64,000 nucleotides of DNA from Xanthomonas sp. DAR 34887 (GTDB lineage Bacteria > Pseudomonadota > Gammaproteobacteria > Xanthomonadales > Xanthomonadaceae). Location: positions 4,441,001-4,505,000 of the forward strand of contig NZ_CP162490.1 of NCBI RefSeq assembly GCF_041245805.1. Reading direction: 5' to 3'. The notes beneath the pieces were generated by a model, which worked only from the letters and a program-made list of their open reading frames with translations, did no database searches and was not told where the DNA came from. Shown piece after piece: positions 39,157 through 48,290 of the stretch (positions are counted from its first letter, which is position 1; each line of letters begins with the position of its first letter). The position numbers and the translations under genes are program-made.

Positions 39157-39627
39157 CTAGCCCAGCGTGAAACGCGGGCTGTCGCTGGCCAGTTCGTGCT
39201 CCACCGCCATCCGCGCCAGGCGCGTGTAGTTGGCGCGCGGGCCGGCGCCGCGGCCGACGATCAGGCCCAGATACTCCAGGCCGGTCCAGACCCGCGCCTT
39301 CCACTCGACCCCGCTCTCGGCCAGGACCAGGGTGAGCGAGTAGCGGAACGCTTGCCCCTGCGGACTGCGGTAGGCGTAGATCGGCGGGAACTGTACAGCC
39401 ACGTCCTGCTGCTCGCCCAGCGAGGCCAGGTAGCGGCGCAGTTCCTGGCGCACGTCTTCGCCCGGATGCAGGCGCAGGTGGCGCGCGGCCGCATCCAGGT
39501 CCGCCTGCTGATCGACGAAGCTGGCCGCGCCGCTCGCCGGGCTGTGCCCGTGCCGCTTGGCCCAGTCGATGAACTGCAGGCGGACATCCGACGCTGCGTG
39601 GGCCTGGTGGAACAGCGGCATCTTCAT
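39157..39627 (-). CDS. conserved hypothetical protein
   Basis: 156 residues, no signal or membrane helix. Begins MKMPLFHQAHAASDVRLQF and contains RHLRLHPGEDVRQELRRYLA and RYSLTLVLAESGVEWKARVW. A GGGGA site lies about 13 bases upstream; the ATG two codons later is possible. I do not recognise the family. It is the first gene of a two-gene unit with the small membrane protein. Confidence 0.65.
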   Translation of the reverse strand: MKMPLFHQAHAASDVRLQFIDWAKRHGHSPASGAASFVDQQADLDAAARHLRLHPGEDVRQELRRYLASLGEQQDVAVQFPPIYAYRSPQGQAFRYSLTLVLAESGVEWKARVWTGLEYLGLIVGRGAGPRANYTRLARMAVEHELASDSPRFTLG

Positions 39628-39834
39628 GCGATCGATCCCCGAATCGTGGTCATGTGCGAATGTGCCCATGGTCGCGCGGGCGGCGTGAAGCACGCGGCGA
39701 CGCAGCGTGAACCGCATGTCACATGCCGCGACCCATGAACCGGCGAAGAACGATGATCGCCAGCGGCCGCGGTACGATTGCGGCGGCGCCCGCGCAGGCA
39801 CACACTGGCGGGGCCGTTTCCGTGGAGATCCGCG

Positions 39835-40404
39835 ATGAAGATCCGATATGCCTGGACGGCGCTGGCCCTGGCCTGCCTGGTGGCCGGCGGCGCCTCCGCC
39901 GAAGTCCGCACTGTCACCGATCCGCAGGCCCCGCGCAGCACCGAAGGCGACAGCCCGGTGCAGGTGCGCTGGACCGACCCCGCCACCTTCAGCGAACTGC
40001 GCTACAGCCGCAATCGCTGGGAAGCGCAGCGCGGCGACTGGGTGCACGACCTGGCCGACTACCTGCAGCAGCGCGCCAGCAAGCAGCTGGCGCCCGGCCA
40101 GCGAATGGACGTGGAGTTGACCGACATCAAGCGTGCCGGCGACTACGAGGGCTGGCACGGCCCGCAATGGAACGACGTGCGGGTGATGCGCGACATCTAT
40201 CCGCCGCGCATCACCCTGAATTTCACCCTGTACGGCGCCGACGGACAGGTGCTGGAGCAAGGCGAGCGCAAGCTGCTCGACAGCAGCTACCTGATGAACA
40301 ATTCGATCGGCCTGAATACCGATCCGTTGCGCTATGAGAAGCGGATGATCGACGACTGGCTGCGCCGCCAGTTCCGCGACAAGGCGGCGGTGGCCGAACG
40401 CTGA
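39835..40404 (+). CDS. DUF3016 family exported protein
   Basis: 189 residues. Signal peptide 1-22 (ALALACLVAGGASA), then PVQVRWTDPATFSELRYSRN, QLAPGQRMDVELTDIKRAGD, RVMRDIYPPRITLNFTLYGADG and RYEKRMIDDWLRRQF, the pattern of DUF3016, a periplasmic family of unknown function. TGGAGAT precedes the ATG. Divergent from the 39157 gene. Confidence 0.85.
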   Translation: MKIRYAWTALALACLVAGGASAEVRTVTDPQAPRSTEGDSPVQVRWTDPATFSELRYSRNRWEAQRGDWVHDLADYLQQRASKQLAPGQRMDVELTDIKRAGDYEGWHGPQWNDVRVMRDIYPPRITLNFTLYGADGQVLEQGERKLLDSSYLMNNSIGLNTDPLRYEKRMIDDWLRRQFRDKAAVAER

Positions 40405-40430
40405 GCGGTGGTGTGGCTTCGGGTGGGCGT

Positions 40431-40571
40431 TTGTCGCGGCTGAAGCCGCTCCTACAAGAGCGAGAACGCTGCGCTGCGACGCGCTTGCCTGCGGAGGGAC
40501 TCGGAGCCCGACACGATCCGGTTGCGGCGCATCCACCGCGCCGCTCGTCGCGACTGAAGTCGCTCCCACAG
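40431..40571. repeat. REP half-elements in the gap after the DUF3016 gene
   Basis: Two right-arm copies in the same orientation, GTCGCGGCTGAAGCCGCTCC at 40434 and GTCGCGACTGAAGTCGCTCC at 40549, without opposing arms. The rest of the 341-base gap up to alr shows further decayed palindromes (GGCTTCGGCCCGG, CCGAAGCCGAAGG) and no gene. Confidence 0.75.
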
Positions 40572-40745
40572 TCGCTTGCGGCTGACATGTCGGGGACTGC
40601 AGGAGGGCTTCGGCCCGGCGGTATCCGACCGAAGCCGAAGGTCTGTCGCTCCGCTCGTCGCGGCCGATGCCGTGCCCGCGAAGTGCAGCGCGGTACAGGA
40701 CAGCCGCCGCGCTGCATGTGCCAGACAGGCGTGGGCGTGCGCCGC

Positions 40746-41819
40746 TCAGCCGTCCAGGTACTGCCGTGGCGCGCGCTTGAGTCCGCACAGCAGGCGGTAG
40801 GCGCTGGAGCTGCAGCGCACCGCCAGCGTATCGATGCGCGGCTGCGCGCCCCACAGCTGCACCTCGCTGCCGAGTCCGGCATGCGGGTGGTCGGTGAGGT
40901 CCACGGTCAGCATGTCCATCGACACGCGCCCGATCAGTTCCCCGGGCGCGCCGTCGATCAGCACCGGCGTGCCGTTCGGTGCGAACTGCGGATAGCCGTC
41001 GGCATAGCCGATCGCCACCACGCCGACCCGGGTCGGCCGCGGCGCGACGAAACGCGCGCCGTAGCCCACCGGCTCGCCGGTCGCCAGCTCGCGCACCGCA
41101 ATGACCCGGGACTGCAAGGTCATCACCGGGCGCAGCTCGCCCGGCAGCTCGGCACCGGCGGCGAACGGGTCGGCGCCGTACAGCATCAGTCCGGGGCGGC
41201 CCCAGTCGCTGTGCAGGTGCGGCCAGCCCAGCAGGCCCGGCGAGTTGCACAGGCTGGTCTCCCCGGCAAGGCCGGCGGTGGCCTGGCGGAACACCTCGGC
41301 CTGCTCCAGGGTGCGCGCGCTGTCCAGTTCGTCGGCGCGCGCGAAATGGCTCATCAGCACCAGCCGTTCGACCTGCGGCAGCGCGCTCAGCCGCGCGTGC
41401 GCGGCACGGAATGCGTCCGGCGCCAGGCCCAGCCGGTGCATGCCGCTGTCCAACTTCAGCCACAGGCACAACGGCTGCGGCGCGGCGTAGGCGGCGATCG
41501 CCTCCACCTGCCACGGCGAGGCCACCGCGCACCACAGCCGGTGCTCGGCGATCAGCGGCAGTTCGTCGGCGTCGAAGAACCCTTCCAGCAGCAGGATCGG
41601 CGCGGCGATGCCGGCCTGGCGCAGCTCCAGCGCCTCCTCGATGCAGGCCACCGCGAAGCCGTCGGCCTCCGCTTCCAGCGCGCGCACGCAGGCCACCGCG
41701 CCGTGCCCATAGGCATCGGCCTTGACCACCGCCAGCGCCTTGCCGCCGCCCAGTCGCCGGGCCAGGCGGTAGTTGTGGCGCAGCGCCTGCAGATCGATCA
41801 ATGCACGGGCTGGACGCAC
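40746..41819 (-). CDS. alr: alanine racemase
   Basis: 357 residues from a GTG at 41819 with AGAGG upstream, so its first 22 bases overlap the end of dadA. Pyridoxal-phosphate Lys33 in AVVKADAYGHGA and catalytic Tyr253 in GYGARF are present, with MSHFARAD and VSMDMLTVDL as further family blocks. Interconverts L- and D-alanine. Its place behind dadA identifies it as the catabolic enzyme (DadX role), although it may be the only racemase of the cell and then also serve cell-wall synthesis. Confidence 0.94.
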   Translation of the reverse strand: MRPARALIDLQALRHNYRLARRLGGGKALAVVKADAYGHGAVACVRALEAEADGFAVACIEEALELRQAGIAAPILLLEGFFDADELPLIAEHRLWCAVASPWQVEAIAAYAAPQPLCLWLKLDSGMHRLGLAPDAFRAAHARLSALPQVERLVLMSHFARADELDSARTLEQAEVFRQATAGLAGETSLCNSPGLLGWPHLHSDWGRPGLMLYGADPFAAGAELPGELRPVMTLQSRVIAVRELATGEPVGYGARFVAPRPTRVGVVAIGYADGYPQFAPNGTPVLIDGAPGELIGRVSMDMLTVDLTDHPHAGLGSEVQLWGAQPRIDTLAVRCSSSAYRLLCGLKRAPRQYLDG

Positions 41820-43105
41820 GAACTTGCCTCTGCCACGGGCGCCGAGGCGCCGCGCGAATAACGGAAGATGTCCAGGCCCTCGCCGCTGATCTGCGGCTGG
41901 CGCTGGGCGATCAGGTCGGCCAGGTAGCGACCGGAGCCGCAGGCCATGGTCCAGCCGAGGGTGCCGTGGCCGGTGTTGAGGAACAGGTTGCGGTAGCCGG
42001 TGGCGCCGACCACCGGGGTGCCGTCGGGCGTGGCCGGGCGCAGCCCGGTCCAGAATTCGGCGCGGGCCAGATCGCCGCCGCGCGGGTACAGGTCGTTCAC
42101 TACGTTTTCCAGGGTGGCGCGCCGCCGCGCCGGCAGCGACAGGTCGAAGCCGGCCAGTTCGGCCATGCCGCCGACGCGGATGCGCTGGTCGAAGCGGGTG
42201 ATCGCGACTTTGTAGGTTTCGTCGAGGATCGTGGACATCGGGGCCAGCGCCGCGTCGCGGATCGGCAACGTCAGCGAATAGCCCTTCAACGGATACACCG
42301 GCAGGCGGATGCCCAGCGGCGCGAGCAGCTGCGGAGAATAACTGCCCAGCGCGACTACGTAGCGATCGGCGCGCTCCAGGCGGCCACCGATGCGCACGCC
42401 GTCGAGGCGGTCGCCATCGGCGAGCAGGCCATCGATGGTTTCGCCGTAGCGGAACTGCACGCCGGCCGCGGCGGCCAGCGCGGCCAGGCGCTGGGTGAAC
42501 AGGCGGCAGTCGCCGGTCTGGTCGTTGGGCAGGCGCAGCGCGCCGACCAGGTTGGCCGGGGCGCTGGCCAGCGCCGGCTCGATGCGGGCGATGCCGGCGC
42601 GGTCGAGCAATTCGTAGGGCACGCCGTACTCGCGCAGCACCTCGATGTCTTTGGCCGCGCCGTCCAGTTGCGCCTGGGTGCGGAACAGTTGGGTGGTGCC
42701 GAGCTGACGGCCTTCGTATTCGATGCCGGTGTCGGCGCGCAGCTGGTCCAGGCAGTCGCGGCTGTATTCGGACAGCCGCACCATGCGCGCCTTGTTGATC
42801 GCATAGCGCTCGGCGGTGCAATTGCGCAGCATCTGCGCCAGCCACAGATACTGGTGGATGTCGCCAGTGGGGGTGATGGCCAGCGGCGCATGGCGCTGGA
42901 ACAGCCATTTCAGTGCCTTCAGCGGCACCCCGGGCGCGGCCCACGGCGAGGCGTAGCCGGGCGACACCTGGCCGGCATTGGCATAGCTGGTCTCCAGCGC
43001 GGCCGCAGGCTGGCGATCGACCACCGTCACCTCGCAGCCGCTGCGCGCCAGATACCACGCCGTGGCCGTGCCGATCACACCGCTGCCGAGAACCAGAACC
43101 CGCAT
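41798..43105 (-). CDS. dadA: D-amino acid dehydrogenase small subunit
   Basis: 435 residues. FAD-binding LGSGVIGTATAWYLARSGCE near the N-terminus, then ETSYANAGQVSPGYASPWAA and the C-terminal RPATPDGTPVVGATGYRNLF with NTGHGTLGWTMACGSG, all typical of DadA. A membrane-associated flavoprotein that oxidises D-alanine to pyruvate and feeds electrons to quinone. It lies divergent from an lrp-type regulator, the standard control arrangement for this operon. Confidence 0.96.
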   Translation of the reverse strand: MRVLVLGSGVIGTATAWYLARSGCEVTVVDRQPAAALETSYANAGQVSPGYASPWAAPGVPLKALKWLFQRHAPLAITPTGDIHQYLWLAQMLRNCTAERYAINKARMVRLSEYSRDCLDQLRADTGIEYEGRQLGTTQLFRTQAQLDGAAKDIEVLREYGVPYELLDRAGIARIEPALASAPANLVGALRLPNDQTGDCRLFTQRLAALAAAAGVQFRYGETIDGLLADGDRLDGVRIGGRLERADRYVVALGSYSPQLLAPLGIRLPVYPLKGYSLTLPIRDAALAPMSTILDETYKVAITRFDQRIRVGGMAELAGFDLSLPARRRATLENVVNDLYPRGGDLARAEFWTGLRPATPDGTPVVGATGYRNLFLNTGHGTLGWTMACGSGRYLADLIAQRQPQISGEGLDIFRYSRGASAPVAEASSCVQPVH

Positions 43106-43165
43106 GCGCTTACCTCTGTCGGATCAAATCCCTGGCTGAATGGCGCCATGGATGGGTTTAGAGGC

Positions 43166-43195
43166 AGTATATGAAGCACAAGCCAGGATTTTTAA
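43166..43195 (-). promoter_or_regulatory. possible promoter of dadA-alr
   Basis: Minus strand: -35 TTAAAA (43190-43195), 18-base spacer, -10 TATACT (43166-43171), about 60 bases upstream of dadA in a notably AT-rich patch. Lrp sites are likely to overlap it, but I cannot define them from the sequence. Confidence 0.5.
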
Positions 43196-43253
43196 CTGAT
43201 TTTCCCATACCTAGCAGGGCAATCCCCTGCCCCGACCCACCGAGACCCGCGCC

Positions 43254-43733
43254 ATGACCGCACGCGCCCGTGAACTGGACAAGATCGACCGCAAGATCCT
43301 GCGCATCCTGCAGCAGGAAGGGCGTATTTCCTTCACCGAACTGGGCGAGCGGGTCGGCCTGTCGACCACGCCGTGCACCGAACGGGTACGCCGGCTGGAA
43401 CGCGACGGCGCCATCACCGGCTACTACGCGCGGTTGGACCCGCATTTCCTCAAGGCCAGCCTGCTGGTGTTCGTGGAGATCAGCCTGGCCTACAAGTCCG
43501 GCGACATCTTCGAGGAATTCCGCCGCGCGGCGTTGAAGCTGCCCAATGTGCTGGAGTGCCATCTGGTCTCCGGCGACTTCGATTACCTGCTCAAGGCGCG
43601 GATCAGCGAAATGGCCTCGTACCGCAAGCTGCTCGGCAGCACCTTGCTGACCCTGCCACACGTGCGCGAGTCCAAGAGCTACATCGTGATGGAAGAGGTG
43701 AAGGAGACGCTGAGCCTGCCGATCGCCGACTGA
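43254..43733 (+). CDS. lrp: Lrp/AsnC-family transcriptional regulator
   Basis: 159 residues. N-terminal helix-turn-helix (LDKIDRKILRILQQEGRISF, LGERVGLSTTPCTERVRRLE) and C-terminal RAM domain (about 65-150) that binds amino acids and drives octamer formation. Its divergent position to dadA-alr strongly suggests that it activates that operon in response to alanine. It could also act more widely, as Lrp does. Confidence 0.94.
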   Translation: MTARARELDKIDRKILRILQQEGRISFTELGERVGLSTTPCTERVRRLERDGAITGYYARLDPHFLKASLLVFVEISLAYKSGDIFEEFRRAALKLPNVLECHLVSGDFDYLLKARISEMASYRKLLGSTLLTLPHVRESKSYIVMEEVKETLSLPIAD

Positions 43734-43739
43734 GCGCGA

Positions 43740-44040
43740 GCCCCTCTCCCACCGGGAGGGGGTTGGGGTGAGGGTGCGGCGCGAGAGCGTCTCGCGGAGT
43801 TTGGGTGCGCGAGGCTGCGCCCGTACCCTCATCCGCCCCTTCGGGGCACCTTCTCCCAATGGGAGAAACTGCAGCTAGCCCCTCTCCCGCCGGGAGAGGG
43901 GTTGGGGTGAGGATCCGGCGCGAAAGCGTCTCGCGGAGTTTGGGTGCGCGAGGCTGCTCCCATACCCTCATCCGTCTGCGGAGCACCCTACCCGAAAAGG
44001 GCCATGGCCCCGACGGGAGAAGAAAGCCTGTCGAAGGGAG
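43740..44040. repeat. two tandem 138-bp CCCTCTCCC repeats
   Basis: Copy 1 (43740-43877) and copy 2 (43878-about 44010) share GCCCCTCTCCC, GTTGGGGTGAGG, CGGCGCGA, GCGTCTCGCGGAGTTTGGGT, GCGCGAGGCTGC and ACCCTCATCCG. Each unit contains a palindrome CCCTCTCCC(A/G)CCGGGAGGGG. They fill the 363-base gap between lrp and the next gene, in which I see no coding sequence. Confidence 0.85.
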
Positions 44041-44096
44041 AAGCAAGTGGGCGCCATGCACAACGCCCACCGCACCGGCCTGCGCGACAAACGCGC

Positions 44097-44474
44097 TTAC
44101 GCCAGCAGCTTTTCCAGCTCGTCGCGCGACGTGTGCGCGTGGTTCTTGGCGAGTTCTGATACCACCCGCTTCTGGACTTCCTTGTGCAGCAGCGGCCGCA
44201 GCTGGCCCAGGGTCTGCGGATCGGCGACCAGCACCAGGTGCTCGAAGTCGCTGCGCAGCGCGTCCTGATACAGGCGCTCGGCCAGCTGGCGGACGAAGCC
44301 GGCCTCGTCCATGGTCATCGGCCGGTCGCCGTCTTCGACGCCCTCGATCGGGGTCGGCGTCAGCACTTCGGTCTGCTCCAGCAGCGAGGTCTCGCCGGCC
44401 AGATTGGTGCGGAACAGGCGCGCGCTGACGCGATCGGCGACGACCACCAGGGTGTTGTCGGGAAGCTTGCTCAT
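44097..44474 (-). CDS. host-attachment-type (baeRF-like) protein
   Basis: 125 residues. MSKLPDNTLVVVADRVSARL, HLVLVADPQTLGQLRP and the C-terminal VVSELAKNHAHTSRDELEKL match the family annotated as host attachment protein, now placed with bacterial homologues of archaeo-eukaryotic release factor domains. The biochemical role in bacteria is not settled; the fold suggests a ribosome- or RNA-related task. Single cytoplasmic protein with no obvious operon partner. Confidence 0.8.
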   Translation of the reverse strand: MSKLPDNTLVVVADRVSARLFRTNLAGETSLLEQTEVLTPTPIEGVEDGDRPMTMDEAGFVRQLAERLYQDALRSDFEHLVLVADPQTLGQLRPLLHKEVQKRVVSELAKNHAHTSRDELEKLLA

Positions 44475-44611
44475 CGGTTCTCCTAGCGAAGGTACGGCGC
44501 AGGCACGGGAACGCCTGCGTCGCAGCAGTCTAGGAAGCGGTTCGTGAGGATCGCGACGACGGACCGTTGTCGCGCTTTCACGCTACGGCCATGGCAGCCG
44601 CCGAGCGGCGC

Positions 44612-45010
44612 CTATTCGTTGATGCGCTGGCCGTCGCCGCTGGGTACGGTGCTGTAGTAGCGGCCGCTGCGCGTGTCCAGCACACGGTTGGGGCCGACCT
44701 GGACCGCGCCGGGAATGACGCGACCACTGCGGTCGTACAGCTTGACCGGGCGGCGGTCGACCGCGGCGTTGACGCCGTTGGCGGCTGCCGGCTTGGCCTT
44801 GGCGGGCTTGTGCGCGGGCGACGACGCGGCATCCGGGCGGTCGTCCAGGCTGGAACGCACCGGCGCGGCTTTGGGCACCGGTGCCGACTCCAGCGCGGTC
44901 GATTGGCGGGTGGCGGTCGGCGACGACGGGGCTGGATTCAGGCTCTGCGCCGTCGCCAGCGCCGGCGCTAGCAGCGCGATCGCCGCCATGCGAACGAGGG
45001 AAGGATGCAC
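44612..45010 (-). CDS. small exported hypothetical protein
   Basis: 132 residues from a GTG at 45010 with GGAG five bases upstream, which gives a proper signal peptide (VRMAAIALLAPALATAQS). The mature part is Pro/Ala/Ser-rich and ends with a compact block PVKLYDRSGRVIPGAVQVGP and RVLDTRSGRYYSTVPSGDGQ. An ATG at 44990 is an alternative start but would remove the positively charged n-region. Function unknown; periplasmic or surface location. Confidence 0.65.
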   Translation of the reverse strand: MHPSLVRMAAIALLAPALATAQSLNPAPSSPTATRQSTALESAPVPKAAPVRSSLDDRPDAASSPAHKPAKAKPAAANGVNAAVDRRPVKLYDRSGRVIPGAVQVGPNRVLDTRSGRYYSTVPSGDGQRINE

Positions 45011-45147
45011 AACCGCTCCGTAGCGCCAGGATGGGAAAGCCGACGCTAGCGCAACCGCGGCGCCACGTCGATGCCCGCCGCCGCGGCTTGATCGCTGCGG
45101 CGGCGCCCTCATCTTGTGCGCATCCCTCCGCACCACAGGCCCCCGCC

Positions 45148-45612
45148 ATGAGCCGATTCGACCTCACGCCTCCCACGTCCGCCGAACGCGAGCGCCTGAT
45201 CGCCGGACTCGACGCCGAGGAGCGGCGGGTGTTGCTGCAGCACGGCACCGAAGCGCCGTTCTGCGGCGTATTCCTGGACAACAAACTGGAGGGCGTCTAC
45301 AGCTGCCGGCTGTGCGGGCTGCCACTGTTCCGCTCCAGCGCCAAGTTCGATTCGGGCACCGGCTGGCCAAGCTTCTTCGCGCCCTACCATCCGGCCCACG
45401 TGCGCGAGATCCGCGATACCAGCCACGGCATGATCCGCACCGAAATCGTCTGCGCCCGCTGCGACAGCCATCTCGGCCATGTGTTCCCGGACGGCCCGCC
45501 GCCGAGCGGCGAGCGGCATTGCCTGAACTCGGTGTCGCTGCAGTTCACCGAACAGGGCCAGGCGCTGCCGAACCCGCTGCAGCGCGGCGGCGGCGACGCC
45601 GAACCAGCCTGA
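45148..45612 (+). CDS. msrB: peptide methionine-R-sulfoxide reductase
   Basis: 154 residues. Zinc-binding pairs Cys53/Cys56 and Cys102/Cys105, the substrate loop SGTGWPSFFAPY and the catalytic Cys125 in RHCLNSVSLQF. It reduces the R epimer of methionine sulfoxide in proteins with thioredoxin. No signal peptide, so cytoplasmic. Stand-alone gene; a weak hairpin CAGGAGA/TCTCCTG lies 17 bases after the stop. Confidence 0.96.
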   Translation: MSRFDLTPPTSAERERLIAGLDAEERRVLLQHGTEAPFCGVFLDNKLEGVYSCRLCGLPLFRSSAKFDSGTGWPSFFAPYHPAHVREIRDTSHGMIRTEIVCARCDSHLGHVFPDGPPPSGERHCLNSVSLQFTEQGQALPNPLQRGGGDAEPA

Positions 45613-46128
45613 TCGACGCCGCGACACACAGGAGACCCACGCATCTCCTGGGTTGTTTGCCGCTACTGCCGCGCAGCGCATGCAGGCCGGCATCCCGCGG
45701 CGTGCGCGGACCCGCACGCCACTGCGCTGCGCCCACGACGCTGCGGCGATAGCGATGCAAGCTGCGTGCGTTGCGACGCGCCAACCTGCGGCGCTGCGGC
45801 TGCACGGCCGTAGCCCGCGCATGCATCGGGCCGATGCGGCCCGCGCTGCGTGACACGCCGAAGCCGGGCGCAACCGTGGCGAAACCCTTGCGTGAAACCG
45901 CCACGCTTAACCCGTTAGGACAACGCGATACGCTCAGGGAAGCACACACCGGCCGCGCGACCGGCTGAAATCAGGCCTCCAGACGCCGGCGTACGTCACC
46001 GCAGCGCCGGCACACCTAGCGTCTTCACATGTGTCTTCACGCAGGCGCGGCCAGGCCGCCACCTTCAGAAAGCCGCCGCCGGGCCGAAATGGAGGTATCC
46101 CCGTTCCGGCTCGCAGGCTGCTTCCGCC
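45613..46128. other. 516-base gap upstream of motA
   Basis: Holds a weak hairpin after msrB (45629-45650), a stretch without any supported coding frame, and the motA promoter region. CGCGATAC at 45924-45931 shares the CGATA core of flagellar sigma-28 -10 boxes, but the matching -35 is poor, so this is only a hint. I see no repeat family here. Confidence 0.4.
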
Positions 46129-46983
46129 ATGCTCATCATCGTTGGCTTTCTTGTCGTCATCATCAGCGTGGTCGGCGGCTTCGTCCTCTCAAAGGGCAAG
46201 CTCGGCGCGCTATGGCAGCCTTATGAGTTGATGATCATCGGCGGCGCGGCGCTGGGCGCGTTCCTGGTCAGCACCCCGGGCAAGATCGTCAAGGCGACCC
46301 TCGCCGACGTCGCCGGCGTGTTCAAGGGCCCGAAGTACAAGGCCGACGACTACCGCGCCACCCTGACCCTGATCTACGAACTGCTGAACAAGGCACGGCG
46401 CGACGGCTTCATGGCGCTGGAAGACCACGTGGAGAAACCGTCCGACAGCGCGATCTTCAGCAACTACCCGAAGGTGCTGGCCGACCATCACCTGCTCGAC
46501 TTCATCACCGACTGCCTGCGCCTGATGATCGGCAGCAACATCGAGCCGCACGAGCTGGAGCCGCTGCTGGAACTGGAGCTGGAGAAGCACCATCACGAGG
46601 CGATGGCGCCGGCGCATGCGTTGAGCAAGGTCTCCGATGGTCTGCCCGGCTTCGGCATCGTCGCCGCGGTGCTGGGCATCGTCATCACCATGGGCTCGAT
46701 CGGCGGCCCGATCGAAGAGATCGGCCATCACGTCGGCGCCGCGCTGGTCGGCACCTTCCTCGGCATCCTGCTGGCCTATGGGTTCGTCGCGCCGCTGGCG
46801 GCGGCGATGGAAGCGCGCGCCGAACAGGACAGCCGCATCTTCGAGTCGGTGAAGACCGCACTGCTGGCCTGCCTGCGCGGCTACAACCCGAAGATCGCGC
46901 TGGAGTTCGCGCGCAAGACCCTGCCGAGCAACGTGCGGCCGAGCTTCTCGGACTTCGAGACGCACCTGAAGACGATCAAGTAG
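46129..46983 (+). CDS. motA: flagellar motor stator protein MotA
   Basis: 284 residues, four membrane helices (about 2-20, 34-51, 165-190, 200-222) and a large cytoplasmic loop. Arg90 and Glu98, which contact FliG in E. coli, are conserved in LNKARRDGFMALEDH. With MotB it forms the proton channel that drives flagellar rotation. No strong ribosome site stands directly before the ATG; a GGAGG lies about 34 bases upstream. motB follows after 10 bases. Confidence 0.95.
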   Translation: MLIIVGFLVVIISVVGGFVLSKGKLGALWQPYELMIIGGAALGAFLVSTPGKIVKATLADVAGVFKGPKYKADDYRATLTLIYELLNKARRDGFMALEDHVEKPSDSAIFSNYPKVLADHHLLDFITDCLRLMIGSNIEPHELEPLLELELEKHHHEAMAPAHALSKVSDGLPGFGIVAAVLGIVITMGSIGGPIEEIGHHVGAALVGTFLGILLAYGFVAPLAAAMEARAEQDSRIFESVKTALLACLRGYNPKIALEFARKTLPSNVRPSFSDFETHLKTIK

Positions 46984-46993
46984 CGCTGCCGCC

Positions 46994-48202
46994 ATGCCCG
47001 AAGCCAAAGCTACCGTCGTCATCCGCCGGGTCAAGAAAGTCCAGGGCGGCGGCCATCATGGCGGCGCCTGGAAGGTGGCGTTCGCCGACTTCGTGACCGC
47101 GATGATGGCGTTCTTCCTGGTGCTGTGGCTGGTCGCGGCCACCACCAAGGAACAGCGCATGGCGATCTCCGAATACTTCCGCAATCCCAGCCCGCTGGAG
47201 GGCAAGAGTCCTGCGCCGAGCCCAGGCATGGCCGGACCCGGCGGCGCCAGCACCTCGATGATCAAGCTCGGCGGCAGCGCGGACATCCAGCGCGGCAACA
47301 ACAAGGATCCGTTCGGCAGCAAGAGCCTGGCGGGCGACACGGAAAGCAAGACGGCGCAACGCGAGAAGGAAAAGCAGCGCCTGGAAACGCTGATGCAGGA
47401 CCTGAAGGAAGCGATCGACAAGAGCCAGGCACTGGAACCGTTCAAGGACCAGCTGTTGCTGGACCTGACGCCGGACGGCCTGCGCATCCAGATCGTGGAC
47501 AAGGAGAACCGGCCGATGTTCGACATCGGCAGCGCGGTGCTCAAGCCCTACACCCGCGACATCCTGCACGAGCTGTCCGGCTTCATCAACGAAGTGCCCA
47601 ACCACATCAGCATCACCGGCCACACCGACGTCACCCAGTACAGCGGCAAGAACGGCTACAGCAACTGGGAGCTGAGCGCGGACCGCGCCAATGCGGCGCG
47701 GCGCGAGTTGGTCGCCGGCGGCATGGGCGATGACAAGGTGTCGCGCGTGGTCGGCCTGTCGTCCTCGGTCCTGTTCGACAAGCAGAATCCGGATAACCCG
47801 ATCAACCGCCGCATCAGCATCGTGGTGATGACCAAGGACGCCGAGGATGCGGCGCTGGCCGGCAGCGATCACGCCGTGGCGCTGGGCCAGCGTCAGAGCG
47901 ATGCCGACACCAAGGTGCCGGACCTGAGCGCTGGCGCCGCCGCTGCCTCGGCGCCGGTCGGGGGGACGACTGCGGCGACGACTGCGACTCCGCCAGCGAA
48001 TGCCGCTGCGCCGGCGGCAAGCGTCGCCAAGCCGGCGACGGTGACGATCGCGCCGCCACGCACCACCTCGCCGGAGGTCGCGGCCGACGCCGCCCGCGAA
48101 GCGATCCGCGCGGTCAACAGCGTCACCGGCAACGCGCCCCGCAGCGGTGCCACGCCGTCGACGGCAACGGCCGCTAACAGCGAGAGTCCAGCGCAACGCT
48201 GA
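46994..48202 (+). CDS. motB: flagellar motor stator protein MotB
   Basis: 402 residues. The proton-carrying Asp32 lies in VAFADFVTAMMAFFLVLWLV at the start of the single membrane helix. A periplasmic linker precedes the OmpA-type peptidoglycan-binding domain (about 170-275, ISITGHTDVTQYSG, RANAARREL, NRRISIVVM). The C-terminal tail of about 120 residues is Ala/Pro/Thr-rich and longer than in E. coli MotB (308 residues). Anchors the stator to the cell wall. Confidence 0.95.
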   Translation: MPEAKATVVIRRVKKVQGGGHHGGAWKVAFADFVTAMMAFFLVLWLVAATTKEQRMAISEYFRNPSPLEGKSPAPSPGMAGPGGASTSMIKLGGSADIQRGNNKDPFGSKSLAGDTESKTAQREKEKQRLETLMQDLKEAIDKSQALEPFKDQLLLDLTPDGLRIQIVDKENRPMFDIGSAVLKPYTRDILHELSGFINEVPNHISITGHTDVTQYSGKNGYSNWELSADRANAARRELVAGGMGDDKVSRVVGLSSSVLFDKQNPDNPINRRISIVVMTKDAEDAALAGSDHAVALGQRQSDADTKVPDLSAGAAAASAPVGGTTAATTATPPANAAAPAASVAKPATVTIAPPRTTSPEVAADAAREAIRAVNSVTGNAPRSGATPSTATAANSESPAQR

Positions 48203-48290
48203 GGCCTTTCTTCTCGTGCTGTGCCCGAGCTGCGGGAGCTCCGGCCACGGCCGAAGTTTGATCAAGCCAGGTCGCGAGCAACTTTCGCAA

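Noticed and set aside
43740..44040. CRISPR array
   Set aside because: The units are 138 bp with conserved sequence throughout and no unique spacers of regular length.
45653..45853. Small open frame after msrB
   Set aside because: Ala/Arg-rich, no ribosome site, no motif; looks like GC-driven open frame.
45901..45931. Sigma-28 flagellar promoter before motA
   Set aside because: CGATA core is present, but the -35 half (TAAA type) does not fit at the required spacing, and the site is about 200 bases from motA.
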